From: Tubulanus polymorphus
Taxonomy: Eukaryota > Nemertea > Palaeonemertea > Tubulaniformes > Tubulanidae
Assembly: GCF_964204645.1 (NCBI RefSeq)
Contig: NC_134032.1
Span: forward strand, 5,759,175 to 5,823,174
Direction of reading: 5' to 3'
DNA length: 64,000 bases
Shown: positions 44,417-55,300 of the stretch, in pieces
Position numbering within the stretch: the stretch's first letter is position 1
How the letters are laid out: the number at the start of each line of letters is the position of its first letter
Notes under the pieces: model-generated
Databases searched by the model: none
The model's input: only the letters and a program-made list of their open reading frames with translations
What the model was told of the DNA's origin: nothing
Translations under genes and position numbers: made by a program

Positions 44417-44655
44417 TTCCCTTTAATCTATTTTAGCGTGTAACTGTTTCTACGTTAATTTTCCTTTAGTTTGTATCATCTCTGATTACTTGAATTAGTC
44501 TCTTTGTCCCTGGATTGTATATATATCTCATAATTTCTGTAGTATCTCATTATTCCTGAAGATGACTATTAGGATATAGTCGAAACGTTGAATAAACTAC
44601 TATCTCGAAGTTTCATTTTCGGACTTTTTATTATCATTGTGGGATTCTCTCCTCA
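44417..44655 (+). repeat. PLE terminal direct repeat, right (pLTR)
   Basis: Second copy of the 239-bp repeat with the second hammerhead motif. The last two bases (ca) are shared with the target duplication, so the border is 44653-44655. Confidence 0.92.
44550..44595 (+). ncRNA. Hammerhead ribozyme motif in right pLTR
   Basis: Identical to the motif at 41698-41743, offset by 2852 bp: stem I, CTGAAGA core at 44556, stem II, GAAAC, and the GUU cleavage triplet. Cleavage at both copies would release a unit-length RNA of about 2.85 kb. Confidence 0.75.
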
Positions 44656-45401
44656 CCTAGATTAGATGACAGCTGCGAGTCAACAATAGAGTGTAAATTA
44701 TGTTCGTCTATGATATGAATATCAGGTTCTAATAAGTCAGGCAAACAAGAAGTGTGGGCATTAAAATCTCCAGTAATTAATACATTAATATCGTGTTCGA
44801 CTCTTAATTGTAATAGTTCTAACTCGATTTCACTAATTGCTCCTTCCGAATAGTAGCGACTATTTTCGGGGGGGATATAAACCACACCTAAAAGTATATG
44901 TTTGTCGTAATTAAATAAAGACTTATCTAATAAGTACCAAGATACATATTGACTGTCAGTCAAAATTGGTCTTATTTTAGATTGTAGAAGTTTCTTGTAA
45001 ATGATGCCAACGCCACCAGAGCCTTTCTTCGAAAACCATTTCCTATTTTTAAAATGACCTACATAAGAAGCGGGCAAACTACTGCTTAGGTCACCATCTA
45101 CATCATCTAGATGAGTTTCGGTCAAACATACAATATCGTTACTGCAGATAAAATCTGAAAATTCCGGGATGTCAAGTTTGCTTGTCAAACCACACACATT
45201 AAGAGTAGATAAATTCATACCAACAGGATCATCAATAATTACATTTAGCTCATCACATGAATTATCTGACGTAATATTAAATCTTTGGCTATTTACAGGA
45301 ACACATGAATCTAAACTTTCACTTCCGCTATTTACATCTTGATATATGTGAATACTATTAACAAACTCTACAACAAAACACCGCTTTCTCGACTGGAGCA
45401 C
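44656..45401 (-). pseudogene. LINE ORF2, APE endonuclease first part
   Basis: The frame carries MNLSTLNVCGLTSK, CLTETHLDD, GSGGVGIIYKK and LITGDFNAH, the ordered motifs of the apurinic-endonuclease-like nuclease that nicks the target. The final residues at 44634-44653 come from the inserted Penelope element. The rest of the domain continues beyond it at 41550-41344. Confidence 0.8.
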
Positions 45402-45443
45402 CGCACGATCTACGAACTCTAAGCAGAAGCCCTCCGCGACTTC

Positions 45444-45971
45444 CTAGGCGCTGTCCTTAGCTGAACGATCATACGGATCACGAATAACTAGTTTATCGCG
45501 GACGAAAAACGCACGCTTTCCACTGGCTTTCGCAGCCCGCAACTCTGGAAGTTTCTCGCGCCTGCGGGCTGCCCATTCCCCCGGGACTTGCTCGCTAAGC
45601 CCCAACGATGATCCGGCAAGGTTTTTCGCGGTGGAGCGCGCAAATTCGCGATCTTTGTAGTGCTCAAATTTTCCAACGATAGCACGAGGTTTTTTCAGCT
45701 GTTTCTTTTTGCTGCCCATTCGATGCGATCTCGAATTCTCGAATTCCATCGAATCGACCTTCTCCTTCGCCAATTTCAAGTCATTCACGCCTAAGTCCTT
45801 GATCAATTTCTCCGTATCCTCGATATCGCTCTCCTCGATTCCGTAAAATATGAGATTATCCCTCATACTTCGCCACTGCTGGTCTAGCAAGAGCTCGTGA
45901 TCCGATCGCAAAATCGCTTCTTGATCCGCAACTAACTGTTCTAAGTCCCTACCGTACGATAGCGCCACCAC
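45444..45971 (-). CDS. LINE ORF1 (RNA-binding, L1-ORF1-like)
   Basis: 175 codons. DNLIFYGIEESDIED, SHRMGSKKKQLKKPRAIVGK and RRREKLPELRAAKASGKRAF follow the pattern of the RRM and C-terminal domain found in L1-type ORF1 nucleic-acid chaperones. They would coat the element RNA. The ATG and about the first eight codons lie outside the LINE border (45947), in the host foldback arm, so the true ORF1 N-terminus is missing (5' truncation) and the present start is accidental. Confidence 0.72.
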   Translation of the reverse strand: MVALSYGRDLEQLVADQEAILRSDHELLLDQQWRSMRDNLIFYGIEESDIEDTEKLIKDLGVNDLKLAKEKVDSMEFENSRSHRMGSKKKQLKKPRAIVGKFEHYKDREFARSTAKNLAGSSLGLSEQVPGEWAARRREKLPELRAAKASGKRAFFVRDKLVIRDPYDRSAKDSA

Positions 45972-46440
45972 AGTCGATTATTTGAATAAAAACACTTGCG
46001 CGTATCAGATTCGGCTTTCACAGAACGATCAGTGAAACTTCCCAACAATTTTAGAACTTGATTTGATTCTTTAAACTTTTCATTGAAAAGATCGATTGAG
46101 GAAATCACCTCCAATGTGAGAAGTAAAAATTCAGGATGCGAAAAACAATTTCCCGTCGAAAGTTCCTCCCTGGGAAAGATATATTCACTGTTTAAAAGCT
46201 TTACATTAATTTCAAATGAATTGCGCGAGTTGAATTATTTTGGTTTCTTAGAAATAAAATCAACTTTATTTAAATCCTTCAAAACATTTTTCTAAAAACG
46301 ACCCAGCCCGCGTTTCATGTGCATTTATCAATTCAAATGTAATTCATCAAATTTATGAAAACAAATTATTGTATAAATTTTGCAAAAAAATTAAGATCTT
46401 GTTCAATTTTATGACGCGTTGATTTCTAGATCACGTTGGT
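45948..46440 (+). other. Left arm of the foldback element, unique part
   Basis: Resumes with 'cctaccgtacgatagcgcca' right of the LINE and is homologous, inverted, to 60326 down to about 59990 (shared 'agtcgattatttgaa', 'gtatcagattc', 'aaacttttcatt', 'aagatcga'). Divergence increases inwards. No gene is visible. Confidence 0.7.
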
Positions 46441-46448
46441 CCCCACAC

Positions 46449-49400
46449 TATGTTCCCGTCTCGACCCTTCACTTGTCTCCCTATCTTTAGTCCCATCTCG
46501 GCCCTTCACACCTGTCTCCACTCTCTAAACAGTCCCGTGGACATCATGTTCCCGTCTCGACCCTTTAAACCTGTCTCTACTCTCTAGACAGTCCCTTGGT
46601 CACTATGTTCCCGTCTCGACCCTTCAAACCTGTCTCTACTCTCTACACAGTCCCGTGGACACCATGTTCCCGTCTCGACCCTTCAAACCTGTCTCTACTC
46701 TCTAGACAGTCCCGTGGACAACATGTTCCCCGTCTCGACCCTTCACATCTGTCTCTACTCTCTACACAGTCCCGTGGACACCATGTTCCCGTCTCGACCC
46801 TTCAAACCTATCTTCACTCTCTACACAGTCCCGTGGACACCATGTTCCCGTCTCGACCCTTCACATCTGTCTCTACTCTCTACAAAGTCCCGTGGCCACT
46901 ATGTTCCCGTCTCGGCCCTTCAAACCTATCTTCACTCTCTACACAGTCCCGTGGCCACTATGTTCCCATCTCGACCCTTCAGACCTGTCTCTACTCTCTA
47001 GACAGTCCCGTGGCCACTATGTTCCCGTCTCGGCCCTTCAAACCTATCTTCACTCTCTACACATTCCCGTGGCCACTATGTTCCCGTCTCGACCCTTCAG
47101 ACCTGTCTCTACTCTCTAGACAGTCCCGTGGCCACTATGTTCCCGTCTCGACCCTTCAAACCTGTATCTACTCTCTAGACAGTCCCGTGGCCACTACGTT
47201 CCCGTCTCGACCCTTCAAACCTGTCTCTACTCTCTACACAGTCCCGTGGACTCCATGTTCCCGTCTCGACCCTTCAAATATGTCTCTACTCTCTAGACAG
47301 TCCCGTGGCCACTATGTTCCCGTCTCGACCCTTCACATCTGTCTCTACTCTCTACACAGTCCCGTGGACACCATGTTCCCGTCTCGGCCCTTCAAACCTA
47401 TCTTCACTCTCTACACAGTCCCGTGGCCACTATGTTCCCATCTCGACCCTTCAGACCTGTCTCTACTCTCTAGACAGTCCCGTGGCCACTATGTTCCCGT
47501 CTCGACCCTTCAAACCTGTCTCTACTCTCTAGACAGTCCCGTGGCCACTATGTTCCCGTCTCGACCCTTCAAACCTGTCTCTACTCTCTACACAGTCCCG
47601 TGGACACCATGTTCCCGTCTCGACCCTTCAAATCTGTCTCTACTCTCTAGACAGTCCCGTGGCCACTATGTTTCCGTCTCGACCCTTCAAACCTGTCTCT
47701 ACTCTCTAGACAGTCCCGTGGCCACTATGTTCCCGTCTCGACCCTTCAAACCTGTCTCAACTCTCTACACAGTCCCGTGGACACCATGTTCCCGTCTCGA
47801 CCCTTCAAATCTGTCTCTACTCTCCAGACAGTCCCTTGGCCACTATGTTCCCGTCTCGACCCTTCAGACCTGTCTCTACTCTCTAGACAGTCCGGTGGCC
47901 ACCATGTTCCCGTCTCGACCCTTCAAACCTGTCTCTATTCCATAGACAGTCCCGTGGACACCATGTTCCCCGTCTCGACCCTTCACATCTGTCTCTACTC
48001 TCTACACAGTCCGTGGACACCATGTTCCCGTCTCGACCCTACACATCTGTCTCTACTCTCTACAAAGTCCCGTGGCCACTATGTTCCCCGTCTCGACCCT
48101 TCACATCTGTCTCTACTCTCTACACAGTCCCGTGGACACCATGTTCCCGTCTCGGCCCTTCAAACCTATCTTTACTCTCTACACAGTCCCGTGGCCACTA
48201 TGTTCCCATCTCGACCCTTCAGACCTGTCTCTACTCTCTAGACAGTCCCGTGGCCACTATGTTCCCGTCTCGACCCTTCAAACCTGTCTCTACTCTCTAG
48301 ACAGTCCCGTGGCCACTATGTTCCCGTCTCGACCCTTCAAACCTGTCTCTACTCTCTACACAGTCCCGTGGACACCATGTTCCCGTCTCGACCCTTCAAA
48401 TCTGTCTCTACTCTCTAGACAGTCCCGTGGCCACTATGTTTCCGTCTCGACCCTTCAAACCTGTCTCTACTCTCTAGACAGTCCCGTGGCCACTATGTTC
48501 CCGTCTCGACCCTTCAAACCTGTCTCTACTCTCTACACAGTCCCGTGGACACCATGTTCCCGTCTCGACCCTTCAAATCTGTCTCTACTCTCTAGACAGT
48601 CCCGTGGCCACTATGTTTCCGTCTCGACCCTTCAAACCTGTCTCTACTCTCTACACAGTCCCGTGGCCACTATGTTCCCGTCTCGACCCTTCACATCTGT
48701 CTCTACTCTCTACAAAGTCCCGTGGCCACTATGTTCCCGTCTCGACCCTTCACATATGTCTCTACTCCCTACACAGTCCCGTGGACACCATGTTCCCGTC
48801 TCGGCCCTTCAAACCTATCTTCACTCTCTACACAGTCCGGTGGCCACTATGTTCCCGTCTCGACCCTTCAGACCTGTCTCTACTCTCTACAAAGTCCCGT
48901 GGCCACTATGTTCCCGTCTCGACCCTTCACATCTGTCTCTACTCTCTACACAGTCCCGTGGACACCATGTTCCCGTCTCGGCCCTTCAAACCTATCTTCA
49001 CTCTCTACACAGTCCGGTGGCCACTATGTTCCCGTCTCGACCCTTCACATCTGTCTCTACTCTCTACAAAGTCCCGTGGCCACTATGTTCCCGTCTCGAC
49101 CCTTCACATCTGTCTCTACTCTCTACACAGTCCCGTGGACACCATGTTCCCGTCTCGGCCCTTCAAACCTATCTTCACTCTCTACACAGTCCGGTGGGCA
49201 CTATGTTCCCGTCTCGACCCTTCAGACCTGTCTCTACTCTCTAGACAGTCCCGTGGCCACTATGTTCCCGTCTCGACCCTTCAAACCTGTCTCTACTCTC
49301 TACACAGTCCCGTGGACACCATGTTCCCGTCTCGACCCTTCACATCTGTCTCTACTCTCTACAAAGTCCCGTGGCCACTATGTTCCCGTCTCGACCCTTC

Positions 49401-52400
49401 ACATCTGTCTCTACTCTCTACACAGTCCCGTGGACACCATGTTCCCGTCTCGGCCCTTCAAACCTATCTTCACTCTCTACACAGTCCGGTGGGCACTATG
49501 TTCCCGTCTCGACCCTTCAGACCTGTCTCTACTCTCTAGACAGTCCCGTGGCCACTATGTTCCCGTCTCGACCCTTCAAACCTGTCTCTACTCTCTAGAC
49601 AGTCCCGTGGCCACTATGTTCCCGTCTCGACCCTTCACATCTGTCTCTACTCTCTACAAAGTCCCGTGGCCACTATGTTCCCGTCTCGACCCTTAACATC
49701 TGTCTCTACTCTCTACACAGTCCCGTGGACACCATGTTCCCGTCTCGGCCCTTCAAACCTATCTTCACTCTCTACACATTCCCGTGGCCACTATGTTCCC
49801 GTCTCGACCCTTCAGACCTGTCTCTACTCTCTAGACAGTCCCGTGGCCACTATGTTCCCGTCTCGACCCTTCAAACCTGTATCTACTCTCTAGACAGTCC
49901 CGTGGCCACTACGTTCCCGTCTCGACCCTTCAAACCTGTCTCTACTCTCTACACAGTCCCGTGGACACCATGTTCCCGTCTCGACCCTTCAAATATGTCT
50001 CTACTCTCTAGACAGTCCCGTGGCCACTATGTTCCCGTCTCGACCCTTCACATCTGTCTCTACTCTCTACACAGTCCCGTGGACACCATGTTCCCGTCTC
50101 GGCCCTTCAAACCTATCTTCACTCTCTACACAGTCCCGTGGCCACTATGTTCCCATCTCGACCCTTCAGACCTGTCTCTACTCTCTAGACAGTCCCGTGG
50201 CCACTATGTTCCCGTCTCGACCCTTCAAACCTGTCTCTTCTCTCTAGACAGTCCCGTGGCCACTATGTTCCCGTCTCGACCCTTCAAACCTGTCTCTACT
50301 CTCTAGACAGTCCCGTGGCCACTATGTTCCCGTCTCGACCCTTCAAACCTGTCTCTACTCTCTACACAGTCCCGTGGACACCATGTTCCCGTCTCGACCC
50401 TTCAAATCTGTCTCTACTCTCTAGACAGTCCCGTGGCCACTATGTTTCCGTCTCGACCCTTCAAACCTGTCTCTACTCTCTAGACAGTCCCGTGGCCACT
50501 ATGTTCCCGTCTCGACCCTTCAAACCTGTCTCAACTCTCTACACAGTCCCGTGGACACCATGTTCCCGTCTCGACCCTTCAAATCTGTCTCTACTCTCCA
50601 GACAGTCCCTTGGCCACTATGTTCCCGTCTCGACCCTTCAGACCTGTCTCTACTCTCTAGACAGTCCGGTGGCCACCATGTTCCCGTCTCGACCCTTCAA
50701 ACCTGTCTCTATTCCATAGACAGTCCCGTGGACACCATGTTCCCCGTCTCGACCCTTCACATCTGTCTCTACTCTCTACACAGTCCGTGGACACCATGTT
50801 CCCGTCTCGACCCTTCACATCTGTCTCTACTCTCTACAAAGTCCCGTGGCCACTATGGTTCCCGTCTCGACCCTTCACATCTGTCTCTACTCTCTATACA
50901 GTCCCGTGGACACCATGTTCCCGTCTCGGCCCTTCAAACCTATCTTCACTCTCTAGACAGTCCCGTGGCCACTATGTTCCCATCTCGACCCTTCAGACCT
51001 GTCTCTACTCTCTAGACAGTCCCGTGGCCACTATGTTCCCGTCTCGACCCTTCAAACCTGTCTCTACTCTCTAGACAGTCCCGTGGCCACTATGTTCCCG
51101 TCTCGACCCTTCACATCTGTCTCTACTCTCTACAAAGTCCCGTGGCCACTATGTTCCCGTCTCGACCCTTCACATCTGTCTCTACTCCCTACACAGTCCC
51201 GTGGACACCATGTTCCCGTCTCGGCCCTTCAAACCTATCTTCACTCTCTACACAGTCCGGTGGCCACTATGTTCCCGTCTCGACCCTTCAGACCTGTCTC
51301 TACTCTCTACAAAGTCCCGTGGCCACTATGTTCCCGTCTCGACCCTTCACATCTGTCTCTACTCTCTACACAGTCCCGTGGACACCATGTTCCCGTCTCG
51401 GCCCTTCAAACCTATCTTCACTCTCTACACAGTCCGGTGGCCACTATGTTCCCGTCTCGACCCTTCACATCTTCACTCTCTACACAGTCCGGTGGGCACT
51501 ATGTTCCCGTCTCGACCCTTCAGACCTGTCTCTACTCTCTAGACAGTCCCGTGGCCACTATGTTCCCGTCTCGACCCTTCAAACCTGTCTCTACTCTCTA
51601 CACAGTCCCGTGGACACCATGTTCCCGTCTCGACCCTTCAAATCTGTCTCTACTCTCTAGACAGTCCCGTGGCCACTATGTTTCCGTCTCGACCCTTCAA
51701 ACCTGTCTCTACTCTCTAGACAGTCCCGTGGCCACTATGTTCCCGTCTCGACCCTTCAAACCTGTCTCTACTCTCTACACAGTCCCGTGGACACCATGTT
51801 CCCGTCTCGACCCTTCAAATCTGTCTCTACTCTCTAGACAGTCCCGTGGCCACTATGTTTCCGTCTCGACCCTTCAAACCTGTCTCTACTCTCTAGACAG
51901 TCCCGTGGCCACTATGTTCCCGTCTCGACCCTTCAAACCTGTCTCTACTCTCTACACAGTCCCGTGGACACCATGTTCCCGTCTCGGCCCTTCAAACCTA
52001 TCTTCACTCTCTAGACAGTCCCGTGGCCACTATGTTCCCATCTCGACCTTTTCAGACCTGTCTCTACTCTCTAGACAGTCCCGTGGCCACTATGTTCCCG
52101 TCTCGACCCTTCAAACCTGTCTCTACTCTCTAGACAGTCCCGTGGCCACTATGTTCCCGTCTCGACCCTTCACATCTGTCTCTACTCTCTACAAAGTCCC
52201 GTGGCCACTATGTTCTCGTCTCGACCCTTCAAACCTGTCTCTACTCTCTAGACAGTCCCGTGGCCACTATGTTCCCGTCTCGACCCTTCACATCTGTCTC
52301 TACTCTCTAGACAGTCCCGTGGCCACTATGTTCCCGTCTCGACCCTTCAAACCTGTCTCTACTCTCTAGACAGTCCCGTGGTCACTATGTTCCCGTCTCG

Positions 52401-53228
52401 ACCCTTCACATCTGTCTCTACTCCCTACACAGTCCCGTGGACACCATGTTCCCGTCTCAGCCCTTCAAACCTATCTTCACTCTCTACACAGTCCGGTGGC
52501 CACTATGTTCCCGTCTCGACCCTTCAGACCTGTCTCTACTCTCTACAAAGTCCCGTGGCCACTATGTTCCCGTCTCGACCCTTCACATCTGTCTCTACTC
52601 TCTACACAGTCCCGTGGACACCATGTTCCCGTCTCGGCCCTTCAAACCTATCTTCACTCTCTACACAGTCCGGTGGCCACTATGTTCCCGTCTCGACCCT
52701 TCACATCTGTCTCTACTCTCTACAAAGTCCCGTGGCCACTATGTTCCCGTCTCGACCCTTCACATCTGTCTCTACTCTCTACACAGTCCCGTGGACACCA
52801 TGTTCCCGTCTCGGCCCTTCAAACCTATCTTCACTCTCTACACAGTCCGGTGGGCACTATGTTCCCGTCTCGACCCTTCAGACCTGTCTCTACTCTCTAG
52901 ACAGTCCCGTGGCCACTATGTTCCCGTCTCGACCCTTCAAACCTGTCTCTACTCTTTAGACAGTCCCGTGGCCACTATGTTCCCGTCTCGACCCTTCAAA
53001 CCTGTCTCTACTCTCTACACAGTCCCGTGGACACCATGTTCCCGTCTCGACCCTTCAAATCTGTCTCTACTCTCCAGACAGTCCCGTGGTTACTATGTTC
53101 CCGTCTCGACCCTTCAGCCCTGTCTCTACTCTCTAGATAGTCCCGTGGACATCATGTTCCCGTCTCGACCCTTCAAACCTGTCTCTACTCTCTACACAGT
53201 GCCGTGGACACCATGTTCCCGTCTCGAC
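46449..53228 (+). repeat. 59-bp satellite array, left arm (about 115 units)
   Basis: The unit reads GTTCCCGTCTCGACCCTTCA, then AACCTGTCTCTACTCTCTAG, then ACAGTCCCGTGGCCACTAT (59 bp). Variants change acag/aaag, gtggac/gtggcc and aacctg/catctg/gacctg. Higher-order duplication is visible: the blocks at about 47,100-47,960 and 49,815-50,730 match, including private variants ('cctgtatctactc', 'gtctctattccatag'), at offsets of 46-47 units. Because 59 is not a multiple of 3, three units give a 59-residue period and long repetitive open frames in all phases. These are not genes. Confidence 0.95.
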
Positions 53229-53237
53229 ATTTTTAGT

Positions 53238-55215
53238 GGACACAGGTTTAGTGAAGCCATTAAGATGGTGGCTGCGTGTTTTCTTGTATCAAGATATTTC
53301 GATATAAGTAATGATTTGTCATTCACGATTTGTCGGGCTACAACAGGCAGAATGATAAAGAAATTCAGATGAGAATGAAAGCCTTTCGTATTGAAGACCA
53401 CGGGATTCAGCCAAGGAACATTGTACCCTAGTTATACTTCTGATATACCTACCGAATTATCGGTTATCAAAAATCTAGAATTTCGACTATTAGGACAATG
53501 TCGGTTGTAATCTTCTGGTTCCTTGAGTTCGTTCTAATGAGTTTGCATTGTAATGTGTATAGCACATTGTTCCGCGGTCCCTTTCTCTATTGTCTTTTTC
53601 CTCTATTACAAACTCCGGTCCCTGGCGAGAAAGTCGACCACGAACACAGAAACCCGAAAACCAAGTGATAAAAAGGAACTCCGGATTTAAATATGATAAT
53701 ACTCAACTTTTATTCTAACAATTCAAACTTAACTTTAGTCTCAACAATTTATAAAATTCCCTACCTTTTCATTTTGAATTTTGTTACAAATCCCACACAC
53801 AAGAAGATACAATTCAACCGGATAGCCGAAAGTTATCTGTTCTATAGTCTTCTAATGCTTCCCCTGAAAATGCTTTCTAAAAGAGTCCGCTCTCTCGAGG
53901 TGCGGCCCCTTTTATACGGCTGCGTCCACACCCAAGAAAAATCCAGAACCCTGCTTGCGGCCAGCCGTAAAAGGGAACGAGCAACCAACGCAGCACCACG
54001 ACGCAGAGCGGGGGTCCTGATTCTATGACTTTTCATTCGCTGCTAACTTTAACCCGACCCTCGACGTTATGATACCTGCCGGTCTGCTCTCCTTCTCAAA
54101 CGCACCGAAGAGATTACATATATACTATTTTTCCAACCCTCGAACTCATTTATTTTAACTTATCCAATGATTACAATTCCCACAATGAACGATATTTAAT
54201 TTTGTCTAAATAGTAATATACAATGTAAGCCGAAATATCATCTTTCTTATTTATATTCTTTATCATTATTAGTACATTCAAATTTAAACACACAAACTCT
54301 TATTAATTAAAATAATAAAACTCTCTAATATTACTCTTAAATATTACTCCTCATTATCGATTTATCAGACTAAGGGTCAGCGAGTGTTTCATAAGTTTAT
54401 TTCATAATTGCTCATTTCCACGAATTTTTCTCATGACTACACATCCTCGCTTGCCATGGGTCCGGTATCACTCCCGAACTCGCTTCCACCAGCCCCCTGG
54501 CCTCACGAAGCGTGATTTCATTACTGGCGCTGTTGCGCGTGACGTCATATATCGATTTGCGAAATACTTCCTTGTTCGGTAAAACGTTCGCTGATTGGTC
54601 AATTTAACGGGAAAACCAAAAGAAGTCTACTGACGGTTTGTTACAAGCGCTGTGATTGGTACGACCGGATTCTGGTCGGCTAGTAACGACTCCAACGACT
54701 CGTGAGGTCAAGGGGTTCGGGGAACAGCTTTAGCGTAGTGGGTTCGAATCCCTTGACGGGTGAAGATGATGAATCCAGCGCCGTGATTACCTTCAAATGA
54801 TTTAGAATGCTCGTCTGATACAAGTATAAATGTTTCAGACAAACAACCATTAAGGCGGATAATGTATTATCGTACATAACGAACAATGCGTGCGTTCTCC
54901 CAGGACATGCCAAGAAACCTACGTATATAAATCGTTTGATCTTTTTGAAAGTGCAATTCAGCTGCGGATCAACATATTCCTGAAAATTTCACTGAGTTCG
55001 GTTGAAAATTGTAGAAATTTTCCTTATGTGTACATGTATCAATATTCAGTCCGTCGGCATTGATTTTGTAGATTTCTCATCTTTAGCTTTTTAATCGATG
55101 AATATTCGATCAATTTTAATATTAATTTCCATCCTTTTTAAGGGCTCGTCCCACTGAGTGGAAATATTACAAGCCGATTAGATATGTCAGAGTATCCCAG
55201 AAACTGTCTAGAATA
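53238..55215. other. Centre of the giant foldback element
   Basis: The non-satellite spacer between the two inverted arms. I see no transposase or other ORF of substance. It contains a SINE (54455-54778) and GC-richer sequence at 53,870-54,040. It may itself be a composite of insertions. Confidence 0.5.
54455..54778 (+). mobile_element. tRNA-derived SINE, copy 3
   Basis: Contains GGTTCGAATCCCTTGACGG (B box, 54741) preceded by 'gtcaaggggttcggggaaca' and 'tctggtcggctagtaacgac'. The same about 330-bp body occurs at 29895-30240 in inverse orientation. Confidence 0.72.
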
Positions 55216-55300
55216 GGATGTGAAGGGTCGAGGCGGGAACATAGTGGCCACGGGACTGTCTAGAGAGTAGAGACAGGTTTGAAGGGTCGAGACGGGAACA
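55216..55300 (-). repeat. Remnant of the inverted 59-bp array
   Basis: About one and a half units in reverse orientation ('gaagggtcgagacgggaaca'). They lie left of a LINE that separates them from the main right array. Confidence 0.85.

Larger units (their letters stand above)
41565..44653 (+). mobile_element. Intact Penelope-like element (GIY-YIG type)
   Basis: Full unit: direct terminal repeat (41565-41803), one long ORF, second terminal repeat (44417-44655). The two repeats appear identical over 239 bp, and a 14-bp target duplication flanks the unit. Identical repeats and an open frame mark a recent, possibly active, insertion into the older LINE. Confidence 0.9.
38497..45947 (-). mobile_element. 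APE-type LINE in left arm, split by a Penelope element
   Basis: Its borders are exact because the right arm keeps the uninterrupted sequence 'gtctcgaccctacc' where the left arm has the element. The 3' end (low coordinates) is an (AGATA)-type microsatellite tail, 'agataagataagataa' on +. Order on the minus strand: ORF1, APE endonuclease, RT, C-terminal zinc-type motif. Without the PLE it is about 4.4 kb. It has several frameshifts and one in-frame stop, so it is inactive. Confidence 0.85.

Noticed and set aside
46596-53372. Many long repetitive open frames (up to 449 codons) rich in SRPFKPVSTL-like peptides
   Set aside because: They arise from a 59-bp satellite read in three phases. All phases give similar frames, ends coincide with the ctctag variant, and there is no start context or selection signal.
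53238-54455. Hidden transposase or LTR element in the centre of the foldback element
   Set aside because: Sequence near 53,600 has LTR-like and primer-site-like flavour, but no RT, integrase or transposase motif and no matching LTR pair can be seen.
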